Notes under the pieces: generated by a model
What the model was told of the DNA's origin: nothing
Seen by the model: the letters and a program-made list of their open reading frames with translations, nothing else
Database searches by the model: none
Part shown: positions 55,007-63,848 of the stretch, piece after piece
Layout of the letters: every line of letters starts with the position of its first letter
Numbering within the stretch: the first letter of the stretch is position 1
Position numbers and translations under genes: made by a program
Assembly (NCBI RefSeq): GCF_022814725.1
Contig: NZ_CP093442.1
Coordinates: 2,418,001-2,482,000, forward strand
Origin: Bdellovibrio reynosensis
GTDB lineage: Bacteria > Bdellovibrionota > Bdellovibrionia > Bdellovibrionales > Bdellovibrionaceae
DNA length: 64,000 nucleotides
Direction: 5' to 3'

Positions 55007-56719
55007 CTACGACGGACCTGACATTGCTTTTAGGAAGTCCGTGTTGGTTTTCGTGTTTTCCACTTTATCCAACAAGAATTCCATCGCATCGATTGGATTC
55101 ATCGGAGCAAGAACTTTTCTTAGGATCCACAGACGGTTTAGATCTGCTTTTTCAACTAACAAGTCCTCTTTACGAGTTCCAGATTTGTTGATGTCCATGC
55201 ATGGGAAGATACGTTTTTCCATAAGCTTACGATCTAAGTGAATCTCAGCGTTACCAGTACCTTTAAATTCTTCGAAGATAACCTCATCCATGCGCGAACC
55301 AGTATCGATAAGTGCAGTTGCGATGATGGTTAAAGAACCACCCTCTTCGATATTGCGGGCAGCACCGAAGAAACGTTTTGGTTTGTGAAGAGCATTTGAA
55401 TCCACACCGCCCGATAAAATCTTACCAGATGGAGGAACAACTGTGTTGTAGGCACGAGCCAAACGAGTGATGGAATCTAGCAAGATCACCACGTCATGTT
55501 TGTGCTCAACCAAACGTTTCGCTTTTTCGATAACCATCTCTGCAACTTGAACGTGGCGAGTTGGTGGCTCATCGAAAGTTGACGATACAACTTCACCTTT
55601 TACGGTTCTTTGCATGTCAGTTACTTCCTCTGGGCGTTCATCGATTAGAAGAACGATCAATTTTACTTCAGGATGATTGTTTGTGATCGCATTAGCGATT
55701 TGTTGCATAAGAACGGTTTTACCTGTTCTTGGCGGAGCAACGATAAGCGCACGCTGACCTTTTCCTAAAGGAGCCATCAAATCCACAACGCGAGTCGTGT
55801 ATTCACCAGGGCTGTGTTCTAGTTTAAGTCTTTCATTTGGATAAAGCGGCGTTAAGTTGTCGAAAAGAATTTTATCTTTTCCGTTTTCAGTTGTTTCAAA
55901 GTTCAATGAATCAACTTTTAGAAGAGCGAAGTAACGTTCGCCTTCTTTTGGCGGACGAACTGTACCTGTAACAGTATCACCCGTTCTTAAGCCGAAGCGG
56001 CGGATTTGTGACGGGCTTACGTAAATATCATCCGGACCTGGAAGATAGTTATAATCTGGAGAACGCAAGAAACCATAACCGTCTGGCAGGATTTCTAGAA
56101 CACCAGAACCATAAATGTCCTGACCCAATTTTGCTGCACGCTTAAGAATTTCAAAGATCATGTCCTGACGACGAAGACCGGCAGCGTTTTCGATTTTAAG
56201 TTTTGTCGCAAGCTCTGTCAGCTGCGTGATGTTTTTAGACTTTAAGTCCTTAGAAGATAACCACGTTTTTTCTTCATCCGTTAACTGGATATCCGCTAAA
56301 TCGATATTTTCAGTTTGTGCTGGAGCATTTGAATGATCGTCACCAGTTGGTTGACCTTCGTCTCTGCGGTCATGTCTGAAGTCACGGCGTTGATTGTTTT
56401 GTCTGTCATGGCGGTGTCCGCCTCTGTCGCCTCTGTCTCTGTCCCCACGGTCACGATTGTCTCGATTGTGCGGGCGGAATTCTCTACGTTGATGTTGTTG
56501 TGGGCGATCTTGTCTTGGTGCCTGCGCCGGTGTTTCTGAAGTGGAGGGAGTTGATTCGCTTGGCGCGCTAGCGGCAGGGGCAGGGGCAGCTTCAGGAGCT
56601 GGAGTTGCGGCTTGAGGAGCTTCTGCAGGAGCTGCAGCAGCAGTTTCTTCTGTGGTAGCTTTCGTACGGGTACGTTTTTTTACCACCTCAACGCCTTGTT
56701 GATCTTTTGGTTCAGACAA
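55007..56719 (-). CDS. rho: Transcription termination factor Rho with disordered N-terminal extension
   Basis: The 570-residue hexameric RNA helicase. The conserved core (about 155-570) has the Rho N domain, an RNA-binding OB fold ([19 protein letters not shown]), Walker [13 protein letters not shown], Walker [16 protein letters not shown] and the Q-loop. The first 150 residues are extra: Ala/Pro/Glu-rich, then an Arg/Asp/Gly-rich run. The start is a TTG at 56719 with AGGAG eight bases upstream. Extended Rho proteins are known in several phyla, and such tails may bind RNA or phase-separate. Confidence 0.95.
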   Translation of the reverse strand: MSEPKDQQGVEVVKKRTRTKATTEETAAAAPAEAPQAATPAPEAAPAPAASAPSESTPSTSETPAQAPRQDRPQQHQRREFRPHNRDNRDRGDRDRGDRGGHRHDRQNNQRRDFRHDRRDEGQPTGDDHSNAPAQTENIDLADIQLTDEEKTWLSSKDLKSKNITQLTELATKLKIENAAGLRRQDMIFEILKRAAKLGQDIYGSGVLEILPDGYGFLRSPDYNYLPGPDDIYVSPSQIRRFGLRTGDTVTGTVRPPKEGERYFALLKVDSLNFETTENGKDKILFDNLTPLYPNERLKLEHSPGEYTTRVVDLMAPLGKGQRALIVAPPRTGKTVLMQQIANAITNNHPEVKLIVLLIDERPEEVTDMQRTVKGEVVSSTFDEPPTRHVQVAEMVIEKAKRLVEHKHDVVILLDSITRLARAYNTVVPPSGKILSGGVDSNALHKPKRFFGAARNIEEGGSLTIIATALIDTGSRMDEVIFEEFKGTGNAEIHLDRKLMEKRIFPCMDINKSGTRKEDLLVEKADLNRLWILRKVLAPMNPIDAMEFLLDKVENTKTNTDFLKAMSGPS

Positions 56720-57135
56720 ACAGATTCTCCTTGTAGGATTTAATAAAGAAAATAAAGAACGAAAAAAAGAATGATCCGATTGGATGACTAAGTTCTGGTC
56801 CCACTGTCCTAAAGGGCCCTACTTTTGTCAACCGAAAATCTTTTTTGGGGTTTAGGCCGAATTTCTTTCAGTATCTCAACTTGAGACATTTTGGCCTGCA
56901 CCTTCGCTTTAGAACATATGAATCGTCTAGTTGATTAAATTCTTAGCAGGCCCGAGGAAGCCTTTATGGTCAAGTTTATTAAAAGTGACCGATTTTCAGG
57001 TGTTTAAATATGAGTCGAGCCAAGTCTGGTTTTCAAAATTTTTGCGCTGATTTAATGAAAATGACCCAGACTTGCTATTAATTTTTCGTAAAGAAATCCG
57101 AAAAGTTAATATCCAATAAGCATAAGGAGTCTATC
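56720..57135. other. Long intergenic region between rho and a PilZ gene
   Basis: On the minus side it should hold the rho leader, with AAGGAG near 56730 and a T/A-rich spacer. A palindrome TCTCAA-C-TTGAGA lies at 56874-56886. On the plus side a 23-codon frame (57010-57081) with a weak AGGTG site precedes the PilZ gene, but I do not call it coding. I see no clear promoter or RNA gene. Confidence 0.4.
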
Positions 57136-57504
57136 GTGGAGGATACTTTACAAGTTCCGGCACCAAGAACCCCTCTAAACCTCGAAGTTTCATTTAAGCG
57201 CAATTACGCGCGCGATGAAGCTAAAGGCACGCTTAAAAATATTAGCATCACTGGCGCCTTTTTGGAGTTTACTGGTGGCGAGGTTCGCCCAAATGAAAAG
57301 CTAAACCTGATTTTTGTTGTCGCAGGACGCGAGCGCAAAGTTGCCGCTCACGTTATCTGGACCAATTCACAAGGTTGCGGAGTTCGATTCAAACCTGTGA
57401 ATAATCGCGATGTGCAAATCGTTGATGATTTAATTTATTTCATCGAAAACAATCGCGACGAACGCCGTTCAGTATTTGATACAATCCTTAAAAAAGTATC
57501 TTAA
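57136..57504 (+). CDS. PilZ-domain protein, candidate c-di-GMP receptor
   Basis: A 122-residue single-domain protein. SFKRNYARDEAKGTLKNIS with DxSxxG-like ITGAFLE and the later GCGVRF are PilZ elements; the RxxxR that clamps c-di-GMP is imperfect (KRNYARDE), so binding is uncertain. The start is a GTG at 57136 after AAGGAG. It is monocistronic, with a strong terminator. Confidence 0.8.
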   Translation: MEDTLQVPAPRTPLNLEVSFKRNYARDEAKGTLKNISITGAFLEFTGGEVRPNEKLNLIFVVAGRERKVAAHVIWTNSQGCGVRFKPVNNRDVQIVDDLIYFIENNRDERRSVFDTILKKVS

Positions 57505-57532
57505 TTAACACTGAACAAAGTTTCTAAAAAAC

Positions 57533-57570
57533 AAAAGAGCGAGTGGATAACTCGCTCTTTTTATTTTTTC
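57533..57570 (+). terminator. Terminator of the PilZ gene
   Basis: AAAAGAGCGAGT (57533-57544) pairs with ACTCGCTCTTTT (57550-57561) around GGATA. Confidence 0.85.
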
Positions 57571-57587
57571 AGCATATCCACGAGCCA

Positions 57588-57710
57588 AGGTTGGCGAGAA
57601 GGGTCCAAGCGCAAGGCGGAAGCCTCTTCCCGCAGCGCAGGTGTGGCAGCGCCACATCGGAGCGAGGACAAGAGGTTTCCAACGCAGTCGATTGGGCCCT
57701 TATCGGCGAC
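57588..57710. repeat. Long imperfect hairpin element, GC-rich
   Basis: The two arms are imperfect inverted repeats: TTGGCGAGAAGGGTCCAA (57591-57608) matches the complement of TTGGGCCCTTATCGGCGA (57692-57709), and GGAAGCCTCTT (57618-57628) matches the complement of AAGAGGTTTCC (57670-57680). An inner stem TGTGGC/GCCACA lies at 57642-57655. The element fills the gap between the PilZ terminator and the stop of the LysM gene and is richer in G and C than its flanks. I find no second copy in the window. It could be a mobile-repeat relic or a structured RNA. Confidence 0.6.
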
Positions 57711-57713
57711 CGC

Positions 57714-59087
57714 CTAAGTACCAACGTGGGTGTTGTCTAGTCCCTGCTGTTCAAGCTCTCTTTGTTTTCTTTTCTTTCTCATTACAATCAGAATCGCAAG
57801 ACCGGCTGCTGCTAAACCAACTACACCCAAAGCCATCGTTGTGTCTTGATCCATTCCTTGCGGAGCTTCTTCTTCAGCAAATTGAGGTGCAGGTGCTGGA
57901 GGATTCACTGCCTCTGGTGGAGGTGGTGGTGGCGGAGCCATCTCTTGCGCTACGTCTGGTGGTGGAGGCGGAGGCATGTCCATTCCAGCTTGCTCTTGTG
58001 GCATTGGTGGAGGAGGAATTTCCTGTTGTGCTTGTTGAGGCATTGCTTCTTGGGGAGGAGCTGGTACAGCCGGAGCTTGCGGCTCGGAAGCTGCGATTTC
58101 TTGAGAAGGAGCTTGCGGTTGTGCCGGAGCTTGAGCCATTTGGCCGCCTCTCCAGTAACGAAGCTCAGTGCCTTCAGAAATTGAACCTTTAGATTCTACA
58201 GAGTTACTTGCCCAAACTTCTTTCCAAGCATTGTCGTAACCAAGAATTTCTTTAGAAACTTTTTTAATGTCATCGCCCGGCTTAGCAACATAAACCTCAG
58301 GGGCCATTCCGTTATCTTCGTAGAAAGTAATTACTTTTGAAGCATCATCAGGACGGTTTGGCGAGTTGTAATAAACTTTGTCACCAGGTTTTACCGCGCG
58401 AGATTGTAAAAGTGGATTTCCTTTTTTGATCTCTTTAGTTTTGTCAGCGCCATAAATCATTTGGCTGATACCTTTTAAAGTGTCACCTGGGCGCGCGAAG
58501 TAGATCGTATTATATAAAGTGTTTCCAACTTTCCAAGGAGCTGTTGCCACTTTTTGCAAAGGAGATGAAGCTTTTTTAGGAGCTGGTTCTTCTGAGGCCG
58601 CTGTTTCAGTTCTTGATTCGGGTTCAGCTGCTGGAGCAGAAGGAGTTTCATCAACTACAGTTGTTGAAGAATCAGCAACGGTCGCAGGGGCAGGTTCAGT
58701 CGCAGGAGGAGCTTCTGCGAATGGATCAGCTGGCAAAGTCTCTGTTGTCGTAGCAACATCTGTTTTTTCAGTCGTCGCTAAGTCGTCACCTAAAGTTTCT
58801 TCTTTAGTAGTAGTCGCAGTTTCAGTAGTTGTCGTTGTTTCAGCAGGAGCTGCGGCGATGGATTCAGGAGCTGGAGTTGTTTCACCTAAAGCTTCTTCTG
58901 GAAGTTGATCGCTAGCTAAAGAATCATCAGCGACATCAAGAGCTTCATCACCTTCCAATTTTTCTAAGTCAGCAGAATCTACATCGGCTGCAACCTCAGT
59001 ATCGGCTGCGCTGTCTTTGGACGTACAGCTTGTAGTCTGGAAAGCCAGAGCTGAACACGCTAATAAGATCAGAAGTTTTTTCATCAT
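57714..59087 (-). CDS. LysM-domain lipoprotein-like protein with Pro-rich tail and C-terminal helix
   Basis: A 457-residue protein. The N-terminal signal ends near TTSC (Cys21), an imperfect lipobox. Next comes a long acidic Thr/Ala/Pro-rich linker, then two LysM domains (about 190-250, with IYFARPGDTLKGISQMIYG, and about 255-300, VYVAKPGDDIKKVSKEILG) that should bind peptidoglycan, a Pro/Gln-rich region and a hydrophobic helix near residue 425. The plan resembles FimV-like polar hub proteins, but no assignment is made. A leader palindrome and a sigma70-like promoter precede it. Confidence 0.75.
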   Translation of the reverse strand: MMKKLLILLACSALAFQTTSCTSKDSAADTEVAADVDSADLEKLEGDEALDVADDSLASDQLPEEALGETTPAPESIAAAPAETTTTTETATTTKEETLGDDLATTEKTDVATTTETLPADPFAEAPPATEPAPATVADSSTTVVDETPSAPAAEPESRTETAASEEPAPKKASSPLQKVATAPWKVGNTLYNTIYFARPGDTLKGISQMIYGADKTKEIKKGNPLLQSRAVKPGDKVYYNSPNRPDDASKVITFYEDNGMAPEVYVAKPGDDIKKVSKEILGYDNAWKEVWASNSVESKGSISEGTELRYWRGGQMAQAPAQPQAPSQEIAASEPQAPAVPAPPQEAMPQQAQQEIPPPPMPQEQAGMDMPPPPPPDVAQEMAPPPPPPPEAVNPPAPAPQFAEEEAPQGMDQDTTMALGVVGLAAAGLAILIVMRKKRKQRELEQQGLDNTHVGT

Positions 59088-59110
59088 TTGTTCATCCTTG
59101 AGTGATGCTA

Positions 59111-59127
59111 TGAAACATACTGTTTCA
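59111..59127 (-). promoter_or_regulatory. Operator-like perfect palindrome in the LysM gene leader
   Basis: TGAAACA, TAC, TGTTTCA lies about 10-26 bases after the predicted transcription start and before the ATG. Its size and position suit a repressor dimer or an RNA hairpin. The regulator is unknown. Confidence 0.45.
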
Positions 59128-59143
59128 CTTAAGCCTTACTAAC

Positions 59144-59172
59144 AATTTAAACAGAAGATAAAGGTCAGGCAA
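59144..59172 (-). promoter_or_regulatory. Promoter of the LysM gene
   Basis: Minus-strand TTGCCT (59167-59172), 17 bases, TAAATT (59144-59149). Confidence 0.45.
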
Positions 59173-59218
59173 ACACTAAAGAAGTCACTGGACTTTGGAT
59201 GGAAACCAGACTGTTTCG

Positions 59219-59677
59219 CTATTTGATTTTTAACTTACTACCAACTCTTATCTTATTTTTTGCAAACCAACCCTTATTCATTTCAAGAGCGTATTTTGCT
59301 GGTAATGAACTTGGGTAGGAGGGCAACATTGTGTCGGTAACTCCTTTTCCAGACTTCATTTCCTGAATATCGATCAGCTCTCCGTCCTTATTAAAGTAGG
59401 CAATAGCTAAATCAATCAAAGTATTCTTCATCCAAAAGAATCTTGTCTCTTCATTTTTAAAGATAAATAACATGCCGTCGTTTTCGGCAAGTGTGTCTCT
59501 ATACATAAGTCCACGCTCATGCTGAGCGGGAGTTTCAGCAACTTCCACAACCAAGGTCTTGCCACCAAGAGTGATATTCTTTTTGGGAAATTCAACCGCG
59601 AAGCTCGATAAAGAAAAAGCTAAAACTAAAATGAGTGCGGAACATTTATTTACGAAGCATTTCCAAAGCAACGCCAT
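59219..59677 (-). CDS. Secreted DUF192-family protein
   Basis: About 152 residues. I start at 59677 (MALLWKCFVNK), six bases after AAAGGGG; an earlier in-frame Met is at 59701. It has a signal peptide (to SSFA) and the DUF192 fold with VEVAETPAQHERGLMYRDTL, GMLFIFKNEETRFFWMKNTLIDLAIAYF and YALEMNKGWFAKN, covering the family core. The function of the family is unknown. The gene overlaps the end of ppx by about 32 bases, so it is coupled. Confidence 0.9.
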   Translation of the reverse strand: MALLWKCFVNKCSALILVLAFSLSSFAVEFPKKNITLGGKTLVVEVAETPAQHERGLMYRDTLAENDGMLFIFKNEETRFFWMKNTLIDLAIAYFNKDGELIDIQEMKSGKGVTDTMLPSYPSSLPAKYALEMNKGWFAKNKIRVGSKLKIK

Positions 59678-60554
59678 AGCGAACCCCTTTAGTAGAAACA
59701 ACCATGCCGGGCAGATTTAATGAATTAATCACTGCTAGCAAAATAGATGTCCCTGCAAAAATGATATCTGCTCGGCCCCCGAGTTGATACTTAGATTTTT
59801 TTTCCTCTACTGTGGTATTGGCAAATTCATTCACCCAGTAATCAAGGCGTTCTTTTGGCAAGAAATAGCCATCCACCTTCTTTTCATCAAAGCCGCCGAT
59901 TTCAATAGCAACTAAGGAAGTGGGTGTTCCGGCAACAGCTATAATTTGATCGATCTTTTCTTTTTTAATTTCTGCGATAACCGATTTAATTTCTTTTTCG
60001 ATGTGTTCCTGCAGGGCAGCTTTTTCTGAAGCAAGAACCGGCTGCGTTGAAATAAACTTTTCAGTTAATCGTACTGCGCCGATATTCAAACTTTCCCCAA
60101 AAAGGATTTGATCTCCGCGACCGGAAATAAGCTCGGTAGAACCACCGCCAACATCGATAACGAGTGAAGTACGATTCTGGTGATTAAGTCCGGCTGTAGC
60201 ACCTTGATAGGTGATGCGGGCTTCATCCTCCCCAGGAATAATTTCAATAGGAATTCCAAGGTCAGCGCCGATTTTGAATAATTCGCCACCGTTTTTTGCA
60301 TCACGGGCCGCTGAGGTTGCCATCGCCAAGATGACGTCTACGTTGTGTTTATCGATTTCTTGTTTAAATTCGCTTAAGCACTCGCGCGCGCGAACTAGTG
60401 CATCAGGATGAAACGCTCCGGTTTTATCAACCCCTTGACCCAGGCGAACGACTTTTACTAAGTCGGCATGGACTTGTGTAATTCCCTTTTCGCCACCTTC
60501 AGCAATCAGACACAAGAAAGTGTTCGTACCAAGATCAAGAGCTGCAACCTTCAT
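59646..60554 (-). CDS. Ppx/GppA-type exopolyphosphatase or pppGpp phosphatase, short form
   Basis: A 302-residue single-module member of the actin-like ASKHA fold with DLGTNTFLCLI, the GEDEARITYQGA motif and DVGGGSTELISG for phosphate binding. The short form lacks the C-terminal helical HD domain. It may hydrolyse polyphosphate or pppGpp. Its ATG overlaps the gatB stop by one base, so it is translated after the amidotransferase genes. Confidence 0.9.
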   Translation of the reverse strand: MKVAALDLGTNTFLCLIAEGGEKGITQVHADLVKVVRLGQGVDKTGAFHPDALVRARECLSEFKQEIDKHNVDVILAMATSAARDAKNGGELFKIGADLGIPIEIIPGEDEARITYQGATAGLNHQNRTSLVIDVGGGSTELISGRGDQILFGESLNIGAVRLTEKFISTQPVLASEKAALQEHIEKEIKSVIAEIKKEKIDQIIAVAGTPTSLVAIEIGGFDEKKVDGYFLPKERLDYWVNEFANTTVEEKKSKYQLGGRADIIFAGTSILLAVINSLNLPGMVVSTKGVRYGVALEMLRK

Positions 60555-61987
60555 TATTTCAACTTCTCCTGAAGAATTTTATTCACGAGTTCAGGATTCG
60601 CCTGACCTTTAGAAGATTTCATCACGGCACCGACAAAGAAACCAAACAAATTCTTTTTCTTTCCGGACTTATGATCTTCAACGGTTTGAGCGTTAGCTGC
60701 TAAAACTTCTTCCACAATTTTTTCAATCGCCGCAGGATCAGAAATTTGCACAAGTCCCTTTTCTTTCACCACGACCTCAGGATCTTTTCCTGATTCCCAC
60801 ATTTCTTGAAAAACTGTTTTAGCGATTTTTCCAGAAATAGTGCCGTTATCGATAAGAGCGATCATGCGCCCCAATTGTTCAGGCTTAATCGGGGATTCAG
60901 TGATGGGCTTATTTGCTGAATTTAATTCGCGCAAAAGCTCTGTCATAATCCAGTTTGCAGAAGACTTATAGTTTTTCGAAACCTTCGCAGTTTCTTCGTA
61001 ATAATCAGCAAGTTGCTTTTCTGAAGTTAAAACTTTCGCATCGTGCTCTGGCAGCGAGTGTTCGGCTTGGAATCTGTTCGCGCGAGCAATTGGCAATTCT
61101 GGCAATTCGCTTTTAAATTTTGCGATCATCGCATCCGTCACGATCACCGGAAGCAAATCAGGGTCTGCAAAGTAGCGATAGTCTTGCGCGTCTTCTTTCG
61201 TGCGCATAGAGAATGTGCGATTTTTATCCGGATCCCATAGTCTTGTTTCTTGGATGATCTTATCACCGCGCTCTACAACGTCGATCTGTCTTTCGATTTC
61301 ATATTCAATTGCTTTTTCGACGAAACGGAAAGAGTTGACGTTTTTAATTTCAACTTTCGTTCCAAATTGCGGAGCCCCAACTTTACGAACGGAGACGTTG
61401 CAATCACAGCGCATGGAGCCTTCTTCAAGATTGCCATCGCAAACATCAAGATAGCGAACGATTTGATGGATAGTTCGGCCGTATTCCGCAGCTTCAGCCG
61501 GAGATCTTAAATCCGGGCCGGTGACGATTTCTAGTAAAGGAATCCCCGCACGATTATAATTAATCAAGGTATAATCGCCGTGGTGATTTGATTTACCCGC
61601 GTCTTCTTCCATATGAGCGCGAGCGATGGAAATAGTTTTTTCCTCACCGTCTAACTTGAATGTCACTGAGCCATTCTCGCAGATAGGTTGGTCGTACTGA
61701 GAAATTTGATAGCCCTTAGGCAAATCTGGATAGAAATAGTTTTTACGCGCAAAAACCGATTTCCTGCGAATATCACAACCTAAAGCAAGCCCGGTTTTAA
61801 TCGAGTATTCGATGGCTTTTTTATTTACCACTGGCAAAGTACCGGGCATTCCCACGCTGACAGGTGTTGTGTTTTCGTTATCGCCAGCATTGAAGGTTGT
61901 TTGTGCAGGACAAAACATTTTTGAAGCTGTGCTTAGTTGTACGTGAATTTCAATACCAATGACGGCTTCATATCCTCTATACGACAT
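60554..61987 (-). CDS. gatB: Aspartyl/glutamyl-tRNA amidotransferase subunit B
   Basis: Kinase and tRNA-binding subunit of the GatCAB enzyme that converts misacylated Glu-tRNA(Gln) or Asp-tRNA(Asn) to the correct species. The 477-residue protein starts YEAVIGIEIHVQLSTASKMFCP, with ICENGSVTF, YNRAGIPLLEIVTGPDLRS and DPDLLPV and a C-terminal YqeY-like domain. It overlaps gatA by 11 bases. The presence of this enzyme implies that direct charging of tRNA-Gln and/or tRNA-Asn is absent or supplemented. Confidence 0.97.
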   Translation of the reverse strand: MSYRGYEAVIGIEIHVQLSTASKMFCPAQTTFNAGDNENTTPVSVGMPGTLPVVNKKAIEYSIKTGLALGCDIRRKSVFARKNYFYPDLPKGYQISQYDQPICENGSVTFKLDGEEKTISIARAHMEEDAGKSNHHGDYTLINYNRAGIPLLEIVTGPDLRSPAEAAEYGRTIHQIVRYLDVCDGNLEEGSMRCDCNVSVRKVGAPQFGTKVEIKNVNSFRFVEKAIEYEIERQIDVVERGDKIIQETRLWDPDKNRTFSMRTKEDAQDYRYFADPDLLPVIVTDAMIAKFKSELPELPIARANRFQAEHSLPEHDAKVLTSEKQLADYYEETAKVSKNYKSSANWIMTELLRELNSANKPITESPIKPEQLGRMIALIDNGTISGKIAKTVFQEMWESGKDPEVVVKEKGLVQISDPAAIEKIVEEVLAANAQTVEDHKSGKKKNLFGFFVGAVMKSSKGQANPELVNKILQEKLK

Positions 61988-63449
61988 GGGGATGTTTTCC
62001 TTTCACCGATGAAGCGGATTCTAAGGCAAAAGCCACGTCCAACATTTTTTGTTCTTCAAAGTGACATGCGGTTAATTGAATACCGATTGGCAGGCCGTCT
62101 TGGGATAATCCAAATGGCACGCTCATTCCCGGTAAACCCGCGAGATTTGTAGAGGTCGTAAAGATATCGTTTAAATACATTTCTAAAGGATCATCAATGC
62201 GTTCACCGAGTTTAAATGCCGGTGCTGTTGTAACCGGGCTTAAAATCACGTCGCATTTTTTGAACGCCTCTAAATACTGATTGGTGATCAGGCGGCGCAC
62301 TTGGCCAGCTTTGTTGTAGTAAGCATCATAGTAGCCACTTGATAAGCAGTAAGTGCCAAGCATAATACGACGCTTTACTTCTGCACCAAATCCTTCGCCG
62401 CGAGTTTTTCCGTAAAACTCATCAAGCTCGATGGCTGAAAGATTTTTAAAGTCTGCTCGGTAGCCGTACTTCACACCATCATAGCGAGCTAAGTTTGATG
62501 AGGCTTCACTAGCGGCAACTAGGTAATAAACCGGAACCGCCATCTCGGTAAGTGGAACAGAAACTTCAACAATCTCTGCCCCCATTTGTTTTAAAGTCTC
62601 TATGGATTTTTCCACAGTCTTTTGCACATCTGGATGAAGGCTTCCTGCCATGTTTTCTTTTTTTATACCGATCTTAAGGCCTTTGATATCAGACTTCAGA
62701 CTTTTGCTCCACGCCGGCACTTGTTTTTGCGTGGTTGTCGAATCGTTTTCGTCAAAACCAGAAATAACTTCTAGGGTAAGGGCTGCATCTTTCACACTTG
62801 ATACCATGGGCCCCGCTTGATCTAACGAAGACGCATAGGCAATGATACCGTAACGACTTACACGGCCATAGGTTGGTTTAACACCGACAATCCCACAGAA
62901 GCTTGCTGGCTGACGAATAGATCCACCGGTATCAGTACCGATTGTTCCAGCGACTAAGCGTGCTGCTTGTGCCGCTGCTGATCCACCAGATGATCCACCA
63001 GGAACACATTCTAAGTTCCATGGATTTTTCACTGATCCATGAAATGAAGTTTCATTTGATGAACCCATAGCGAATTCATCTTGATTCAATTTTCCTAATA
63101 CAACCACACCCGCCTTTTTTAAGCGCGCAACCACCGTTGCATCATAGGGCGGAATAAAGTTTTCTAAAATCTTAGAACCCGCTGTGGTTCTAATGCCTTT
63201 AGTACAAAGCATTTCTTTAATTCCAAAGGGCACACCAGCCATCGGACCCACGTCTTCACCTTTAGCAATGCGCGCATCAATTTCCGCGGCATCGCTTAAA
63301 GAGTTAGGATTGATGGAAGTAAAAGAATTTAATTTTCTATCCAAAGTTTCAATACGTGTCTGAAAGTGTTGCGCCACTTCCTTTGCACTTACTGATTTAT
63401 TTTTTACGGCATCAGCAATTTCACTGATCGAGGCAAATGTTAAATCCAT
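61977..63449 (-). CDS. gatA: Glutamyl-tRNA amidotransferase subunit A
   Basis: The amidase that releases ammonia from glutamine for GatB. The 490-residue protein has the amidase signature GGSSGGSAAAQAARL with the Ser-cisSer-Lys triad, GTDTGGSIRQPASFCG and the substrate loop. Length is standard. It lies between gatC, 11 bases upstream, and gatB, with which it overlaps. Confidence 0.97.
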   Translation of the reverse strand: MDLTFASISEIADAVKNKSVSAKEVAQHFQTRIETLDRKLNSFTSINPNSLSDAAEIDARIAKGEDVGPMAGVPFGIKEMLCTKGIRTTAGSKILENFIPPYDATVVARLKKAGVVVLGKLNQDEFAMGSSNETSFHGSVKNPWNLECVPGGSSGGSAAAQAARLVAGTIGTDTGGSIRQPASFCGIVGVKPTYGRVSRYGIIAYASSLDQAGPMVSSVKDAALTLEVISGFDENDSTTTQKQVPAWSKSLKSDIKGLKIGIKKENMAGSLHPDVQKTVEKSIETLKQMGAEIVEVSVPLTEMAVPVYYLVAASEASSNLARYDGVKYGYRADFKNLSAIELDEFYGKTRGEGFGAEVKRRIMLGTYCLSSGYYDAYYNKAGQVRRLITNQYLEAFKKCDVILSPVTTAPAFKLGERIDDPLEMYLNDIFTTSTNLAGLPGMSVPFGLSQDGLPIGIQLTACHFEEQKMLDVAFALESASSVKGKHPHVV

Positions 63450-63460
63450 TTTTTTAGTCC

Positions 63461-63742
63461 TTAAACAACAGGTGGAACTTTAAATAGGTTGCCAGCACGC
63501 GAAGGAGCGTTGGCCGTCATATCTTCAGCGGTGAAACTTTGTTTCACTTCATCTTCCCGCCAATAGGCTTCAATTTCCGTGGGAGTGATCAGAGGCTCTA
63601 AGCCTGCGGTATTAATTTTTGAGATCTGCTCAAAGTGACCTAACGCCTTGGCCAGTTGTGTGCTGTATTCTTCAGCTTCCTGGTCGCTTACATGTAAACG
63701 TGCAAGCTTGGCGATATGCTCAATGGTTTTCTTGTCAATCAT
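63461..63742 (-). CDS. gatC: Glutamyl-tRNA amidotransferase subunit C
   Basis: A small stabilising subunit of GatCAB, about 93 residues. The protein from MIDKKTIEHIAKLARL to LFKVPPVV is the full GatC family. I start at 63742 because AAGGAG is eight bases upstream; the ATG at 63748 is too close to it. The first gene of the gatCAB-ppx-DUF192 run, divergent from ligA. Confidence 0.93.
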   Translation of the reverse strand: MIDKKTIEHIAKLARLHVSDQEAEEYSTQLAKALGHFEQISKINTAGLEPLITPTEIEAYWREDEVKQSFTAEDMTANAPSRAGNLFKVPPVV

Positions 63743-63848
63743 GGGCATTTCTCCTTCACAAAAAATAAAAGTAATCAAAAAACATAACTCAGTCACTCTT
63801 AGGGCGATGCATCTTTTCCAGACTGGACCTTAATGATAGATTCCATGC

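Noticed and set aside
56874-56886. TCTCAA-C-TTGAGA palindrome as an operator
   Set aside because: It lies about 155 bases from the rho start and 250 from the PilZ start with no promoter next to it; too weak to call a regulatory site.
57641-58192. 183-codon plus-strand frame through the hairpin element and LysM gene end
   Set aside because: It is antisense to a Pro/Gln-rich coding region, which produces long open frames by chance, and has no start signals.
58600-59000. Tandem repeat or CRISPR-like array in the LysM gene
   Set aside because: The Thr/Ala/Pro-rich linker causes repeated codons only; no spacer-repeat periodicity is present.
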